DNA of 64,000 nucleotides, taken from the NCBI RefSeq assembly GCF_039905635.1, contig NZ_CP157000.1:3968001-4032000 (forward strand), in the 5' to 3' direction. This document shows, piece after piece, positions 17,821-26,175 of this stretch; position 1 is the stretch's first letter; every line of letters begins with the position of its first letter. The DNA is from Microbacterium sp. ProA8 (GTDB lineage: Bacteria > Actinomycetota > Actinomycetes > Actinomycetales > Microbacteriaceae). The notes beneath the pieces are model-generated. The model was not told the DNA's origin. It worked only from the letters and a program-made list of their open reading frames with translations, and made no database searches. A program made the position numbers and the translations under genes.

Positions 17821-17913
17821 CGTTTCGTCTGCGGGCGCCAGAGCGCCCTCCGCTCAACGACCGGGCTCTCCACGCCGGTCCCCGGTCGTTGAGCGAGCTT
17901 GCGAGTCGAAACG
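17821..17913. repeat. Palindromic repeat, same family as 8881-9047
   Basis: CGTTTCGTCTG ... CGCTCAACGACC (17821-17862) faces CGGTCGTTGAGCGAGC ... GTCGAAACG (17883-17913). It sits between convergent genes (ABC permease and the gene ending at 17955), where it can form a large hairpin. Confidence 0.7.
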
Positions 17914-17954
17914 CCCCGTACCCGGCGCACGACTCCGCACCCGGATCCGGCTGG

Positions 17955-18419
17955 TCAGACGGCGGGCGCCGGCGCCGGGGCCTTCTTCTTGCGGGGCTTC
18001 TTCTCGGGCACGACGGGGATGGTGCCCGTCTCGGCCGCGATCTCGACGACGTCCGCGGGCTCCTCGGCCACCTCGACGCGCAGCGCCTGCATGAGGGCCA
18101 GGCCGTGGCGGGTCGTGAGGATGATCCGCTGGAACTCGGGATGGCCCTCGAGGTCGATCACGGCGCTCGGGCGGCGGCGGCGGATCAGGGCGAAGTCCTC
18201 GCCGCCCGCGGAGCGCCACGTGCCCATCGCGATGACGCCGCGCACGTGCGTGCCCGGATTCGGGATGCCGCGCAGCCAGGTCCACGCGTCGTCCGTGAGC
18301 TGCACCCGGGTGATCGTCGACCGTTCGATGACGACATTCCCCTTGTGGAATGACAGTGCGCGCTCGGTGCCCGACAGCACGACCTCGAGCCGCGTGGAGT
18401 CGAGCAGCAGCGTCACCAT
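17955..18419 (-). CDS. Conserved hypothetical protein, beta-rich with Lys/Pro tail
   Basis: 154 residues, not recognised as a named family. The N-terminal 115 or so residues alternate short hydrophobic strands (LLLDSTRLEVVLS, ALSFHKGNVVIERSTI, RGVIAMGTW), suggesting a compact beta domain with a PH-like flavour. The C-terminus is a charged low-complexity tail with EKKPRKKK followed by alternating Ala-Pro. It is monocistronic and divergent from fbiC. The ATG at 18419 is the only good start. Confidence 0.55.
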   Translation of the reverse strand: MVTLLLDSTRLEVVLSGTERALSFHKGNVVIERSTITRVQLTDDAWTWLRGIPNPGTHVRGVIAMGTWRSAGGEDFALIRRRRPSAVIDLEGHPEFQRIILTTRHGLALMQALRVEVAEEPADVVEIAAETGTIPVVPEKKPRKKKAPAPAPAV

Positions 18420-18522
18420 GCGACCAGTCTGCCAGCGGGTCGCCCCGGAACCGGTCTCATTTGCTCACGGGAGGGCAACGATCCGCGACCCCGAGTCTCC
18501 TGCTCGGTGCGAGACTGGATCG

Positions 18523-21024
18523 GTGACAGTCGTGTCCCCCTCCGTCACCGCGCCTTCCGCAGCGGCCCCGTCCGCCGCCGTCGACGCAGCCCTCGCGCGC
18601 GCCGCAGCGGGCGAACGGCTCGACACGGCCGACGCCGAGGCGCTGCTCGCCGCAACGGGCGAACGGTTCGAACGCATGCTCACGATCGCCGGGGAGGTGC
18701 GGGATGCGGGGCTCGCGACATCCGGTCGTCCCGGCGTGATCACGTACTCGCGCAAGGTCTTCGTGCCCTTAACGACCCTCTGCCGCGACCGCTGCCACTA
18801 CTGCGTGTTCGTCGACACCCCCGGGCAGCTGCTCAAGAAGCACAAGCCTGCGTACATGTCGCCCGAGCAGGTGCTCGCCGTGGTGCGGCAGGGGCAGGCG
18901 ATGGGCTGCAAAGAGGTGCTGCTGACGCTCGGCGACCGGCCCGAGGAGCGCTGGCCCGAGGCGCGGGCCTGGCTCGACGAGCACGGATTCGCATCGACGA
19001 TCGAGTACGTCGCGCACATCGCACGCCTGGTGACCGCCGAGACCGGGCTGCTCGCGCACGCCAACCCCGGCGTCATGACCGAGGACGAGCTGCGGATGCT
19101 GCGTCCCGTCGCACCCTCGATGGGCATGATGCTCGAGACGACCTCCCGCCGGCTGTTCGAGGAGCCGGGCCAGGTGCACTTCGGCTCGCCCGACAAGGAT
19201 CCGGCCGTACGGCTCGAGGTGATCGACGCCGCCGGGCGCGAGCGCGTGCCCTTCACCACCGGCATCCTGGTCGGGATCGGCGAGAGCGTGCACGACCGCG
19301 CCGAGTCGCTCGTCGCGATCCGCGACGCGCACGAGCGGCACATGGTCGAGGGCCAGGGCCACGTGCAGGAGGTGATCGTGCAGAACTTCCGCGCGAAGCC
19401 TCGCACCGCGATGCAGGGTGCGCCCGACGCCGACCTGCTCGAGTACGTCGCTGCGGTGGCGGTGGCGCGGCTCGTCATGGGACCCCGCATGCGGATCCAG
19501 GTGCCGCCGAACCTCTCCGACGCCACGGAGTTCGGCCTGCTCGTGCGCGCCGGCGCGGACGACTGGGGCGGCGTCTCGCCCCTCACCGCCGACCACGTCA
19601 ACCCCGAGCGCCCGTGGCCGCACCTCGACGACCTCGCCCGCATGACGGCGGAGCTCGGCTTCGAGCTGCGCGAGCGCCTGACCGCTCAGCCCGAGTTCGT
19701 CGTCGCCGCGGAGACGTGGATCGATCCGGAGCTGCGCCCCGCCGTCTCCGCGCTCGCCGACCCGTCGACCGGCCTCGCCGCGATGGACGTCGAGAATCCG
19801 GGCGAGATCGCCGCTTTCCCTCCCCGCGGCGCCGGTTCCGACCGATTCGGCCCGGGTCCTTCACACGGTGCGGTCAAGAATTCAGGAGACGCGCCGGTGG
19901 ACTCCGGCGCCGCGGGCTCGTCGCGGTCCGAACTCCTGAATTCTCGACGCGACCCGGCCGACCTCCGCCGCCTGGCCGAGACCGCCGCCGCCGACCCGCT
20001 CGCGCTCGACGACGCCGAGTGGGTCGCGCTCCTGGAGGCGACGGGCGACGACCTCGACGTCCTCGCGGCCACCGCCGACGACGTCCGCCGCTACACCGTG
20101 GGCGAGGCCGTCACGCTCGTCGTCAACCGCAACCTCACGTCCTCCGGACTCCGCGCCGTCGCCACCGACGACCCCGCGACCTTCACGCTCGACGACGTCC
20201 GCGCGATCGCCGCCGACGCCTGGGACCTCGGGGCCACCGAGCTCTGCGTGCAGGGGCTGCTGCCGCCGGAGCAGGACGCCTCTGGGTATCTCGACATCGC
20301 GCGTGCCGTGAAGGCCGCGGCTCCCGGCATCCATCTCCACGCCTACCGTCCGCAGGATGTCCGCGATCTCGCCGACCGCTCCGGGATGGGGCTCGACGCC
20401 GCCTTGGCCGCACTGCGCGACGCCGGCGTCGACACCGTGCCCGGCACGGGCGTCAAGGTGCTGAGCGAGCGCGTTCGCGCCCTGGTCGCACCCGGCGACC
20501 TCGAGATCGACCGTTGGATCGAGGGCATCACGGCCGCCCACCGCGCCGGCTTCCGCTCGACGAGCGTGCTCTTCTACGGGCACGTCGAGACCTCCGCCGA
20601 GCGCATCGCTCACCTGCGGCGGCTGCGCGAGATCCAGGGCGCTGCGGCGCACGCAGGTGCCGGAGGCGGCTTCAGCGAGTTCGTGCCCATCCCGCTGCCG
20701 GGTCCCGCCGGCGGCGTGCCGCTCGTCGACGGCCGGGCGCCGCTCGACGAGCACCGGGCGATGGTGGCGGTCTCGCGACTGCTGCTGTCGGGCAGCATCC
20801 CGCACGTGCAGATCCCGTGGACGCGCGTCGGGCGCGAGGCATCCGTCGTCCTGCTGCAGTCCGGGGGCGACGACCTGGGCGGCACGCTGCTCGACGGCCG
20901 CGTCAAGCCCGGGGCGGGCATCGAGCACGGTCTCGAACTGCCGCTGACGGATGCCGCGGCCATGGCCGCCCGCATGTTCCGGCCGTTCCGGCAGCGCACC
21001 ACGACGTACGGCCAGGCGCGATGA
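18523..21024 (+). CDS. fbiC: F420 precursor (FO) synthase FbiC with degenerate CofH half
   Basis: Joins tyrosine and a ribityl-diaminouracil to make the deazaflavin FO, using two fused radical-SAM domains. The N-terminal CofG half is intact: CRDRCHYC gives Cys87, Cys91 and Cys94. The C-terminal CofH half aligns well (VNRN, ATELCVQG, HLHAYRPQ, GVDTVPGTG, YGHVETS, GFSEFVP, DDLGGTLL). At residues 538-550, however, where NxxxCxxxCxxC is expected, there is no cysteine in any frame. A linker (about 427-478) carries an inverted repeat. 833 residues. The GTG at 18523 is a leaderless-like start. Overlaps the next gene (ATGA). Confidence 0.85.
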   Translation: MTVVSPSVTAPSAAAPSAAVDAALARAAAGERLDTADAEALLAATGERFERMLTIAGEVRDAGLATSGRPGVITYSRKVFVPLTTLCRDRCHYCVFVDTPGQLLKKHKPAYMSPEQVLAVVRQGQAMGCKEVLLTLGDRPEERWPEARAWLDEHGFASTIEYVAHIARLVTAETGLLAHANPGVMTEDELRMLRPVAPSMGMMLETTSRRLFEEPGQVHFGSPDKDPAVRLEVIDAAGRERVPFTTGILVGIGESVHDRAESLVAIRDAHERHMVEGQGHVQEVIVQNFRAKPRTAMQGAPDADLLEYVAAVAVARLVMGPRMRIQVPPNLSDATEFGLLVRAGADDWGGVSPLTADHVNPERPWPHLDDLARMTAELGFELRERLTAQPEFVVAAETWIDPELRPAVSALADPSTGLAAMDVENPGEIAAFPPRGAGSDRFGPGPSHGAVKNSGDAPVDSGAAGSSRSELLNSRRDPADLRRLAETAAADPLALDDAEWVALLEATGDDLDVLAATADDVRRYTVGEAVTLVVNRNLTSSGLRAVATDDPATFTLDDVRAIAADAWDLGATELCVQGLLPPEQDASGYLDIARAVKAAAPGIHLHAYRPQDVRDLADRSGMGLDAALAALRDAGVDTVPGTGVKVLSERVRALVAPGDLEIDRWIEGITAAHRAGFRSTSVLFYGHVETSAERIAHLRRLREIQGAAAHAGAGGGFSEFVPIPLPGPAGGVPLVDGRAPLDEHRAMVAVSRLLLSGSIPHVQIPWTRVGREASVVLLQSGGDDLGGTLLDGRVKPGAGIEHGLELPLTDAAAMAARMFRPFRQRTTTYGQAR
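19873..19948. repeat. Inverted repeat inside the fbiC interdomain linker
   Basis: GTCAAGAATTCAGGAG (19873-19888) and its inverse CTCCTGAATTCTCGAC (19933-19948) match over 16 bases with one mismatch. The element is in frame and encodes part of the low-complexity linker between the CofG and CofH halves. It resembles a small palindromic element tolerated in a linker. Confidence 0.7.
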
Positions 21025-22484
21025 CCCGCGTCGAGGTCGCGATCGTCGGCGCCGGCTTCGCGGGCATCGGCATGGCCATGGCGCTGCGTCGAGCCGGCCG
21101 CGAGGACTTCGTCGTGCTCGAGCGCGGCGCCTCCGTCGGCGGAACGTGGCGCGACAACACCTACCCGGGCGTGGCGTGCGATGTGCCGTCGCACCTGTAC
21201 GGCTTCGCCGCCCACCCGAACCCGTCGTGGTCGGGAACCTATGCGCGGGGCGACGAGATCCGCGCGTACCTCGAGCGGGTCGTCGACGCCGAGGGCCTCG
21301 ACGACCGGCTGCGCCTGCGTACGGCGATGCAGCGGGCGGACTGGGATGCCGAGCACGAGGTGTGGCACATCGGAACGTCGTCGGGTGTCATCGTGGCGGA
21401 CGCGATGGTGCTCGCCTGCGGGCGGCTCACCGAGCCGTCGATCCCCGAGGTCACGGGCCTCGAGACCTTCACCGGCCCCCTGTTCCACTCGGCGCGGTGG
21501 GATCACTCTTCCGACCTCGCGGGCCTGCGGGTCGGTGTCGTCGGCACCGGCGCCAGCGCCATCCAGCTGGTGCCCGAGCTCGCCCGGACGGCCGCGCACG
21601 TCACGCTGTTCCAGCGCAGCCCCGCCTGGATCGTGCCGCGCGGCGGCACGGCGTACTCCGAGGCCGACCGCGCACGGTTCGCCGAGGCCCCCGAAGAGCT
21701 CGCCGCGCTCCGGGCCGACCTCTACGCCGAGGGCGAGCTGCGCTTCGCCTCGCGGTCCGGGGATGCCGCCGCCTCCACCCGGGCGCAGGCCGAGGCGCTC
21801 GCGCATCTCGAGGCGCAGGTCGCCGACCCCGCCCTGCGCGCCGCGCTCACGCCGGACTACGCGTTCGGCTGCAAGCGCGTGCTGCTGTCGGACGAGTTCT
21901 ATCCCGCGGTCGCGTCGGACGCAGTGACCCTCGTGCCGGCCGCGCTGGAGCGCGTCGACGGCACGACGCTCGTCGCCGCCGACGGCACCCGCCACGAGGT
22001 CGACGCCCTGGTGCTCGCGACGGGCTTCGCCTCGACCCAGCAGCCCTACGCCGAGCTCGTCGTCGGCGAGCACGGCGACACGCTCGCCGCCCACTGGTCC
22101 GGCGGCATGACCTCCTTCGCCTCGACGGTGGTCGCCGGCTTCCCGAACCTCTTCGTGCTGAACGGCCCCAACGCCTCGCTCGGCCACTCGTCGTCGGTGC
22201 TCATGATCGAGGAGCAGGCGGCGTACACCGCGCGCGTGCTCGACGGCCGCGCCGGCGGCGTGCTGCGCGTCGACCCGGGCGCTGAAGACGCCTACACCGA
22301 CGAGATCGCGGCGGCCGCGGCATCCACCCCCTGGATGACGGGCGGATGCCGCAACTGGTACGTCGACGAGCGCTCAGGCCGCCTCACCCTGCTGTGGCCC
22401 GGCACCGTCGACGCGTTCCGTGCGCGGCTCGCCCGCGCCGACGGCTCCGAGTTCCTGCCCGAGCCCGCACCCCTGCCCCGCTGA
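21021..22484 (+). CDS. Flavin-containing (Baeyer-Villiger type) monooxygenase
   Basis: 487 residues with FAD-binding VGAGFAGIG near the N-terminus, SVGGTWRDNTYPG, the Baeyer-Villiger fingerprint FTGPLFHSARWD (FxGxxxHxxxW) and an NADPH-binding VGTGASAIQ. Together these mark a class B flavoprotein monooxygenase that inserts oxygen next to a ketone or oxidises a heteroatom. It starts within the fbiC stop and is followed 10 bp later by fgd. It is therefore embedded in the F420 operon, although the enzyme itself uses FAD and NADPH. Its substrate is unknown. Confidence 0.85.
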   Translation: MTRVEVAIVGAGFAGIGMAMALRRAGREDFVVLERGASVGGTWRDNTYPGVACDVPSHLYGFAAHPNPSWSGTYARGDEIRAYLERVVDAEGLDDRLRLRTAMQRADWDAEHEVWHIGTSSGVIVADAMVLACGRLTEPSIPEVTGLETFTGPLFHSARWDHSSDLAGLRVGVVGTGASAIQLVPELARTAAHVTLFQRSPAWIVPRGGTAYSEADRARFAEAPEELAALRADLYAEGELRFASRSGDAAASTRAQAEALAHLEAQVADPALRAALTPDYAFGCKRVLLSDEFYPAVASDAVTLVPAALERVDGTTLVAADGTRHEVDALVLATGFASTQQPYAELVVGEHGDTLAAHWSGGMTSFASTVVAGFPNLFVLNGPNASLGHSSSVLMIEEQAAYTARVLDGRAGGVLRVDPGAEDAYTDEIAAAAASTPWMTGGCRNWYVDERSGRLTLLWPGTVDAFRARLARADGSEFLPEPAPLPR

Positions 22485-22494
22485 GAGGAATCGC

Positions 22495-23508
22495 ATGACC
22501 GTTCCGCTGCGCTTCGGATACAAGGCGTCCGCCGAGCAGTTCGGCCCCGCCGAGCTGCTCGACTACGCCGTACAGGCCGAGGAGGCCGGGTTCGACTCGG
22601 TCTTCATCTCGGACCACCTGCAGCCCTGGCTGCACGAGGGCGGCCATGCTCCGGCATCCGTTCCGTGGCTCGGCGCACTCGGCGCGAAGACCTCGCGGGT
22701 GCTCATCGGCACGTCGGTGCTGACACCGACGTTCCGGTACAACCCGACCGTCGTCGCGCAGGACTTCGCGACGCTCGGCGTGATGTACCCGGGACGCGTG
22801 ATCCTCGGCGTCGGCACCGGCGAGGCGCTCAACGAGGCGAACCTGGGCATCGTGTGGCCCGACCCGCCCGAGCGGTTCCAGCGGCTGAAAGAGGCGATCG
22901 GCCTCATCCGCCGGCTGTGGTCGGAAGACCGCGTCAACTTCGACGGCACCTACTACCACGCCCGCAACATCACGATCTACGACAAGCTGCCGGAGCCCGT
23001 GCCGATCTACATCGGCGCCGCCGGACCCGCGGCGACGCGCCTCGCCGGCCGCATCGCGGACGGTTTCATCACGACGTCGGGTAAGAAGCGCGAGCTGTAC
23101 ACCGACACGCTGCTGCCCGCGCTCGACGAGGGGCTGTCGAAGGCCGGGCGCACGCGCGACGACCTCGACACGCTCATCGAGGTGAAGGTGTCGCTCGACG
23201 CGACGCTCGAGGCCGCGCAGGAGAAGACCCGGTTCTGGGCGCCGCTCGCGCTGACGCCCGAGGAGAAGATGGGCATCGACGACCCGATCGAGATGCAGCG
23301 GCTCGGCGAGCAGCTGCCGATCGAGCGCGCCGCCTCGCGGTTCATCGTGTCGGACGACCCCGACGAGCACGTCGAGCGCATCGCCTGGTACATCGAGCTC
23401 GGCTTCCGCCACCTCGTCTTCCACGACCCGGGCCACGACCAGAGTGCGTTCCTGGGGCTGTACGGCGAGGAGATCCTGCCGCGCCTGCGCGCGCGGTTCG
23501 GCGCGTGA
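22495..23508 (+). CDS. fgd: F420-dependent glucose-6-phosphate dehydrogenase (LLM family)
   Basis: 337 residues. Reduces F420 with glucose 6-phosphate and so supplies F420H2. The block ISDHLQPWLHEGGHAP holds Asp40, His41 and Trp45, and GVGTGEALNE holds Glu110. These correspond, with an offset of one, to the active-site residues known in mycobacterial FGD1. That close match argues for Fgd itself rather than a generic luciferase-like oxidoreductase. The ATG at 22495 follows GAGAGGAA. It overlaps cofC by four bases, so enzyme and cofactor genes are co-expressed. Confidence 0.85.
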   Translation: MTVPLRFGYKASAEQFGPAELLDYAVQAEEAGFDSVFISDHLQPWLHEGGHAPASVPWLGALGAKTSRVLIGTSVLTPTFRYNPTVVAQDFATLGVMYPGRVILGVGTGEALNEANLGIVWPDPPERFQRLKEAIGLIRRLWSEDRVNFDGTYYHARNITIYDKLPEPVPIYIGAAGPAATRLAGRIADGFITTSGKKRELYTDTLLPALDEGLSKAGRTRDDLDTLIEVKVSLDATLEAAQEKTRFWAPLALTPEEKMGIDDPIEMQRLGEQLPIERAASRFIVSDDPDEHVERIAWYIELGFRHLVFHDPGHDQSAFLGLYGEEILPRLRARFGA

Positions 23509-24230
23509 GCCCGCTGTTCGGGCGACGCCGCCGGCAGAACTCCACGGATCCGGTGTCGCCGTCGTCGCGCCCGGACCCTCTCGCCGATACGAATACCGAA
23601 TCCGTGGAGTTTCGCCACGCCCGCTGGGTCGTCGTGGTGCCGGTCAAGCCGTCGGCGCGCGCCAAGTCCCGGCTCGATGTGCCGGGGGTCGGCCGCGCAG
23701 ACCTCGCGCGTGCCATCGCTCTCGACACCCTCGCGGCGGCGACGGCGTCCGAGCTCGTCGCGCAGGTGGTGGTCGTGACCGACGACGCCGCGCTCGCCCG
23801 CGAGGCGGCGATGATCCCGGCGCTGCGGTTCGTCCCCGAGGGCGACGCGGACGGACTCGATGCCGCGGTGGCGGCGGGTGTGGCGGCCATCGACCCGCAG
23901 GGACGGATGCCGCGCGCCGCCCTGCTCGGCGACCTCCCGGCCCTGCGTCCCGCCGATCTCGCCGACGCACTGCGGGCCGCGGCATCCGTCGATCGCGCCG
24001 TCGTCGCCGACGCCGAAGGCACCGGATCCACCCTCGTCACCGCGGCGGCGGGTGTGGGGTGGACGTCGTCGTTCGGCGACGGCTCGTTCGCTCGGCACGT
24101 CGCTCTGGGGTGCGCGGCGCTCGAGATTCCGGATGCCTCCACCCTGCGCCGCGACGTCGACACCGCCGCTCAGCTCGAAGCGGCACGCGCGCTGGGCCTG
24201 GGTCCGCGCACGGCCGCGCTGCTCGCCTGA
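23505..24230 (+). CDS. cofC: 2-phospholactate/phosphoenolpyruvate guanylyltransferase CofC (FbiD)
   Basis: Activates a phospho-three-carbon acid with GTP for transfer to FO in F420 synthesis. Family blocks: VVVPVKPSARAKSRL (nucleotide binding), VVVTDD, LLGDLPALRPADL and SFGDGSFARHV near the end. From the GTG at 23505 (overlapping the fgd stop) the protein has 241 residues, but the first 40 or so are unlike the family. They are encoded largely by a palindromic element (23538-23611), so an internal start near the GTG at about 23604 is possible. The core is a normal length. Confidence 0.85.
   Translation: MSPLFGRRRRQNSTDPVSPSSRPDPLADTNTESVEFRHARWVVVVPVKPSARAKSRLDVPGVGRADLARAIALDTLAAATASELVAQVVVVTDDAALAREAAMIPALRFVPEGDADGLDAAVAAGVAAIDPQGRMPRAALLGDLPALRPADLADALRAAASVDRAVVADAEGTGSTLVTAAAGVGWTSSFGDGSFARHVALGCAALEIPDASTLRRDVDTAAQLEAARALGLGPRTAALLA
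23538..23611. repeat. Inverted repeat within the 5' end of cofC
   Basis: AACTCCACGGATCCGG (23538-23553) faces CCGAATCCGTGGAGTT (23596-23611), 16 bases with one mismatch. It is in frame and encodes most of the atypical N-terminal extension of CofC. I see no second copy in this window. Confidence 0.65.
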
Positions 24231-24255
24231 CCCCCGCCCGCCCCGCGGGCCTCGG

Positions 24256-24267
24256 TAGCCTGGGCGG
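24256..24267 (+). promoter_or_regulatory. -10 box of a probable leaderless promoter
   Basis: TAGCCT at 24256-24261 lies exactly 6 bases before the ATG of the cupin gene. The identical TAGCCT-N6-ATG occurs before the MFS gene at 50471. Confidence 0.5.
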
Positions 24268-24699
24268 ATGAGCGACTACGAGGTGCTGGAGCTGGGCGGG
24301 CTCGACGAGTGGCGGGCGCACTACGGCGGGTTCCGGCCCGACAGCTCCCGCGCCGGGCGCCGCGTGGTCGACCACGAGCTGACCATGCAGTACATCGGCA
24401 TGACGGCGAACGCGTACGAGCCGGGTGAGGAAGCGGGCTACTGGCACGTGCACTCGCGCGTCGAGGAGGTCTACGTGTTCCTCGCCGGCCGCGGGCAGAT
24501 GGCACTCGACGACGACATCGTCGACGTCGGCCCGGGCACCGCGGTGCGCGTCGGCCAGGGCGTGCTGCGCACCTGGCGCGCGCTGCCCGACAGCCCCGAG
24601 CAGCTGCGGTGGCTGTGCATCCGCGCGGGCGGAACCGAGCTGCCGCATCTGCCCGACGACAGCCGGCGCGCCCCCGAGCGCCCCTCGCCCTGGACGTGA
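24268..24699 (+). CDS. Cupin-domain protein
   Basis: A 143-residue small cupin. The first metal motif reads YWHVHSRVEEVYVFLAGRG, giving two His and a Glu. The second motif is degenerate (GPGTAVRVGQGVLRTWRA) and lacks the usual His. A metal may therefore be bound incompletely, or the protein may be a non-catalytic sensor or sugar binder. It probably has its own leaderless promoter, so it may be independent of the F420 operon that ends 37 bp upstream. It overlaps the methyltransferase gene by four bases (GTGA). Confidence 0.75.
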   Translation: MSDYEVLELGGLDEWRAHYGGFRPDSSRAGRRVVDHELTMQYIGMTANAYEPGEEAGYWHVHSRVEEVYVFLAGRGQMALDDDIVDVGPGTAVRVGQGVLRTWRALPDSPEQLRWLCIRAGGTELPHLPDDSRRAPERPSPWT

Positions 24700-25337
24700 A
24701 CCCGAACGGCGCGAACCCGCAGGACGCGACGCTCGCCGCCTACGAGCGGGGTGCCGCGCGATATGCCGAGCGCACGTCGGCCGATCCATCGCCGCTCGCC
24801 GACGACCTGGTCGCGCTGGTGTCGCCCGGCGCTCACGTGCTCGAGCTGGGCAGTGCCACCGGACGGGATGCCGCAGCGCTCGAATCCGCCGGCCTCGTGG
24901 TCGATCGCACGGACGGCGCGGTCGCGTTCGTGGCGGCGCTGCGGGCGGGCGGCCATGCCGCGCGCGTGCTCGACGTGCGCGCCGACGACTTCGGCGGCCT
25001 CTACGATGCCGTCTTCGCGAACGCCGTCCTCCTGCATGTGCCGCGCCCCGACCTTCCCGGCGTGCTCGCGACAGCACGCCGCGCATGCCGTCCGGGCGGG
25101 GTGCTCGTCGCGAGCGTCAAGAAGGGATCGGGCGCCGGCTGGTCGGACGCGAAGCTCGACGATCCACGCCATTTCACCTACTGGGCCGAGGACGAGCTGC
25201 GCGACGCACTGAGCGCCGCCGGGTGGAGTCCCGAGCGCGTCTTCGAGTCCACCCGCTCCGGTGCGATCGAGCGGTGGATCACTGTGATCGCGCGGAACGC
25301 GGCATCCGTCACCTCGCCAGTTGCCCAGAACAGGTGA
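24696..25337 (+). CDS. Class I SAM-dependent methyltransferase
   Basis: 213 residues. The SAM-binding motif I is VLELGSATGRDAAAL; later blocks are DAVFANAVLLHVPR (motif III/IV region) and PGGVLVASVKKG. The GTG at 24696 overlaps the cupin stop, so the two are translated together. The last codons and the stop (25335-25337) lie inside the left arm of a palindromic repeat, so the C-terminal tail has probably been changed by insertion of the element. Substrate unknown. Confidence 0.8.
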   Translation: MNPNGANPQDATLAAYERGAARYAERTSADPSPLADDLVALVSPGAHVLELGSATGRDAAALESAGLVVDRTDGAVAFVAALRAGGHAARVLDVRADDFGGLYDAVFANAVLLHVPRPDLPGVLATARRACRPGGVLVASVKKGSGAGWSDAKLDDPRHFTYWAEDELRDALSAAGWSPERVFESTRSGAIERWITVIARNAASVTSPVAQNR

Positions 25338-25400
25338 TCTGGTCAGAACAGGACGATCGCGCGCGGATCCACCTGTGCTCGCCAGATCACCTGTTCTGGG
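25324..25400. repeat. 77-bp palindromic repeat (copy 1), perfect 19-bp arms
   Basis: CCCAGAACAGGTGATCTGG (25324-25342) and its exact inverse (25382-25400) surround GAACAGGACGATC and CCTGTGCTCGCC segments. A second copy is at 37241-37310. It sits between convergent genes and supplies the stop codon of the methyltransferase. Confidence 0.8.
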
Positions 25401-25430
25401 GAGCACAGCGGGGCACTGCGGCACGGCGGG

Positions 25431-26174
25431 TCAGCCGACGAGCAGGTAGACCGCGCCGACGATCGTGAAGGTGATCACGAGCTTCTCGAACACGGACTGC
25501 GGCATGCGGTCGGCGATCCAGCGGCCGAGGAAGGCGGACGCCACCACGAGGGGCACGAGCACGAGGTCGATGAGCAGCCCGGGCACCGTGATGATGCCGA
25601 TGCCGACCGAGAACGGCACCTTGAACAGGTTGACGATCGCGAAGAACCACGCCGCCGTGCCGAGGAACGCCTTCACCTCGAAGCGCGCGGCGAGGAAGTA
25701 CATCGACATCACCGGGCCGGCGGCGTTGGCGACCATCGTGGTGAAGCCGCCGAGCGAGCCGTAGGTCGCGGCGGCGATGCGGTGCGGTCCGCCGGTGTCG
25801 ACCTGCGACACGAACCGGCGGCGCAGGAGGGTGATCGCGATCACGGCGAGCAGGATCACGCCGATCGACTTCTTCACCCAGAAGTCGTCGGCGAACCAGA
25901 GGAACACCACGCCGAGCAGCACGCCGACCACCACGGCGGGCGCGAGTCGCAGGAGCGTCCGCCAGTCCGCGTGCCGGCGGTACATCGTGACGGCGAAGAT
26001 GTCGGCGACGATCAGGAGCAGCAGCAGAACCCCGGTCGACTGCTTGGCCGGGAGCACGGCCGCGAAGATCGCGACGGCGATGGTGCCGGCGCCGGGGACG
26101 GCGGTCTTCGACAGCCCCACCACGACGGCGCCCAGGGCGAGCAGCGCCCACGCCCACCAGGCGAGGTCGGGCAC
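25431..26174 (-). CDS. TauE/SafE-family sulfite/anion permease
   Basis: 247 residues, about eight hydrophobic helices, with the family's LALGAVVVGLSKTAVPGAGT near the N-terminus and GSLGGFTTMVANAAGPVMSM in the middle. The two Gly/Asn-rich loops are characteristic of TauE/SafE transporters, which move small oxidised sulfur or carboxylate anions. The GTG at 26174 begins 2 bp after the cofD stop, so it is co-transcribed with cofD and hemD. A link to F420 is not obvious from the sequence. The longer upstream frame is a shadow of cofD. Confidence 0.8.
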   Translation of the reverse strand: MPDLAWWAWALLALGAVVVGLSKTAVPGAGTIAVAIFAAVLPAKQSTGVLLLLLIVADIFAVTMYRRHADWRTLLRLAPAVVVGVLLGVVFLWFADDFWVKKSIGVILLAVIAITLLRRRFVSQVDTGGPHRIAAATYGSLGGFTTMVANAAGPVMSMYFLAARFEVKAFLGTAAWFFAIVNLFKVPFSVGIGIITVPGLLIDLVLVPLVVASAFLGRWIADRMPQSVFEKLVITFTIVGAVYLLVG

Positions 26175-26175
26175 G

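Noticed and set aside
20122-20200. Frameshift hiding the missing cysteines of FbiC
   Set aside because: No TGC or TGT triplet exists in this stretch in any forward frame, and the flanking conserved blocks are in one continuous frame.
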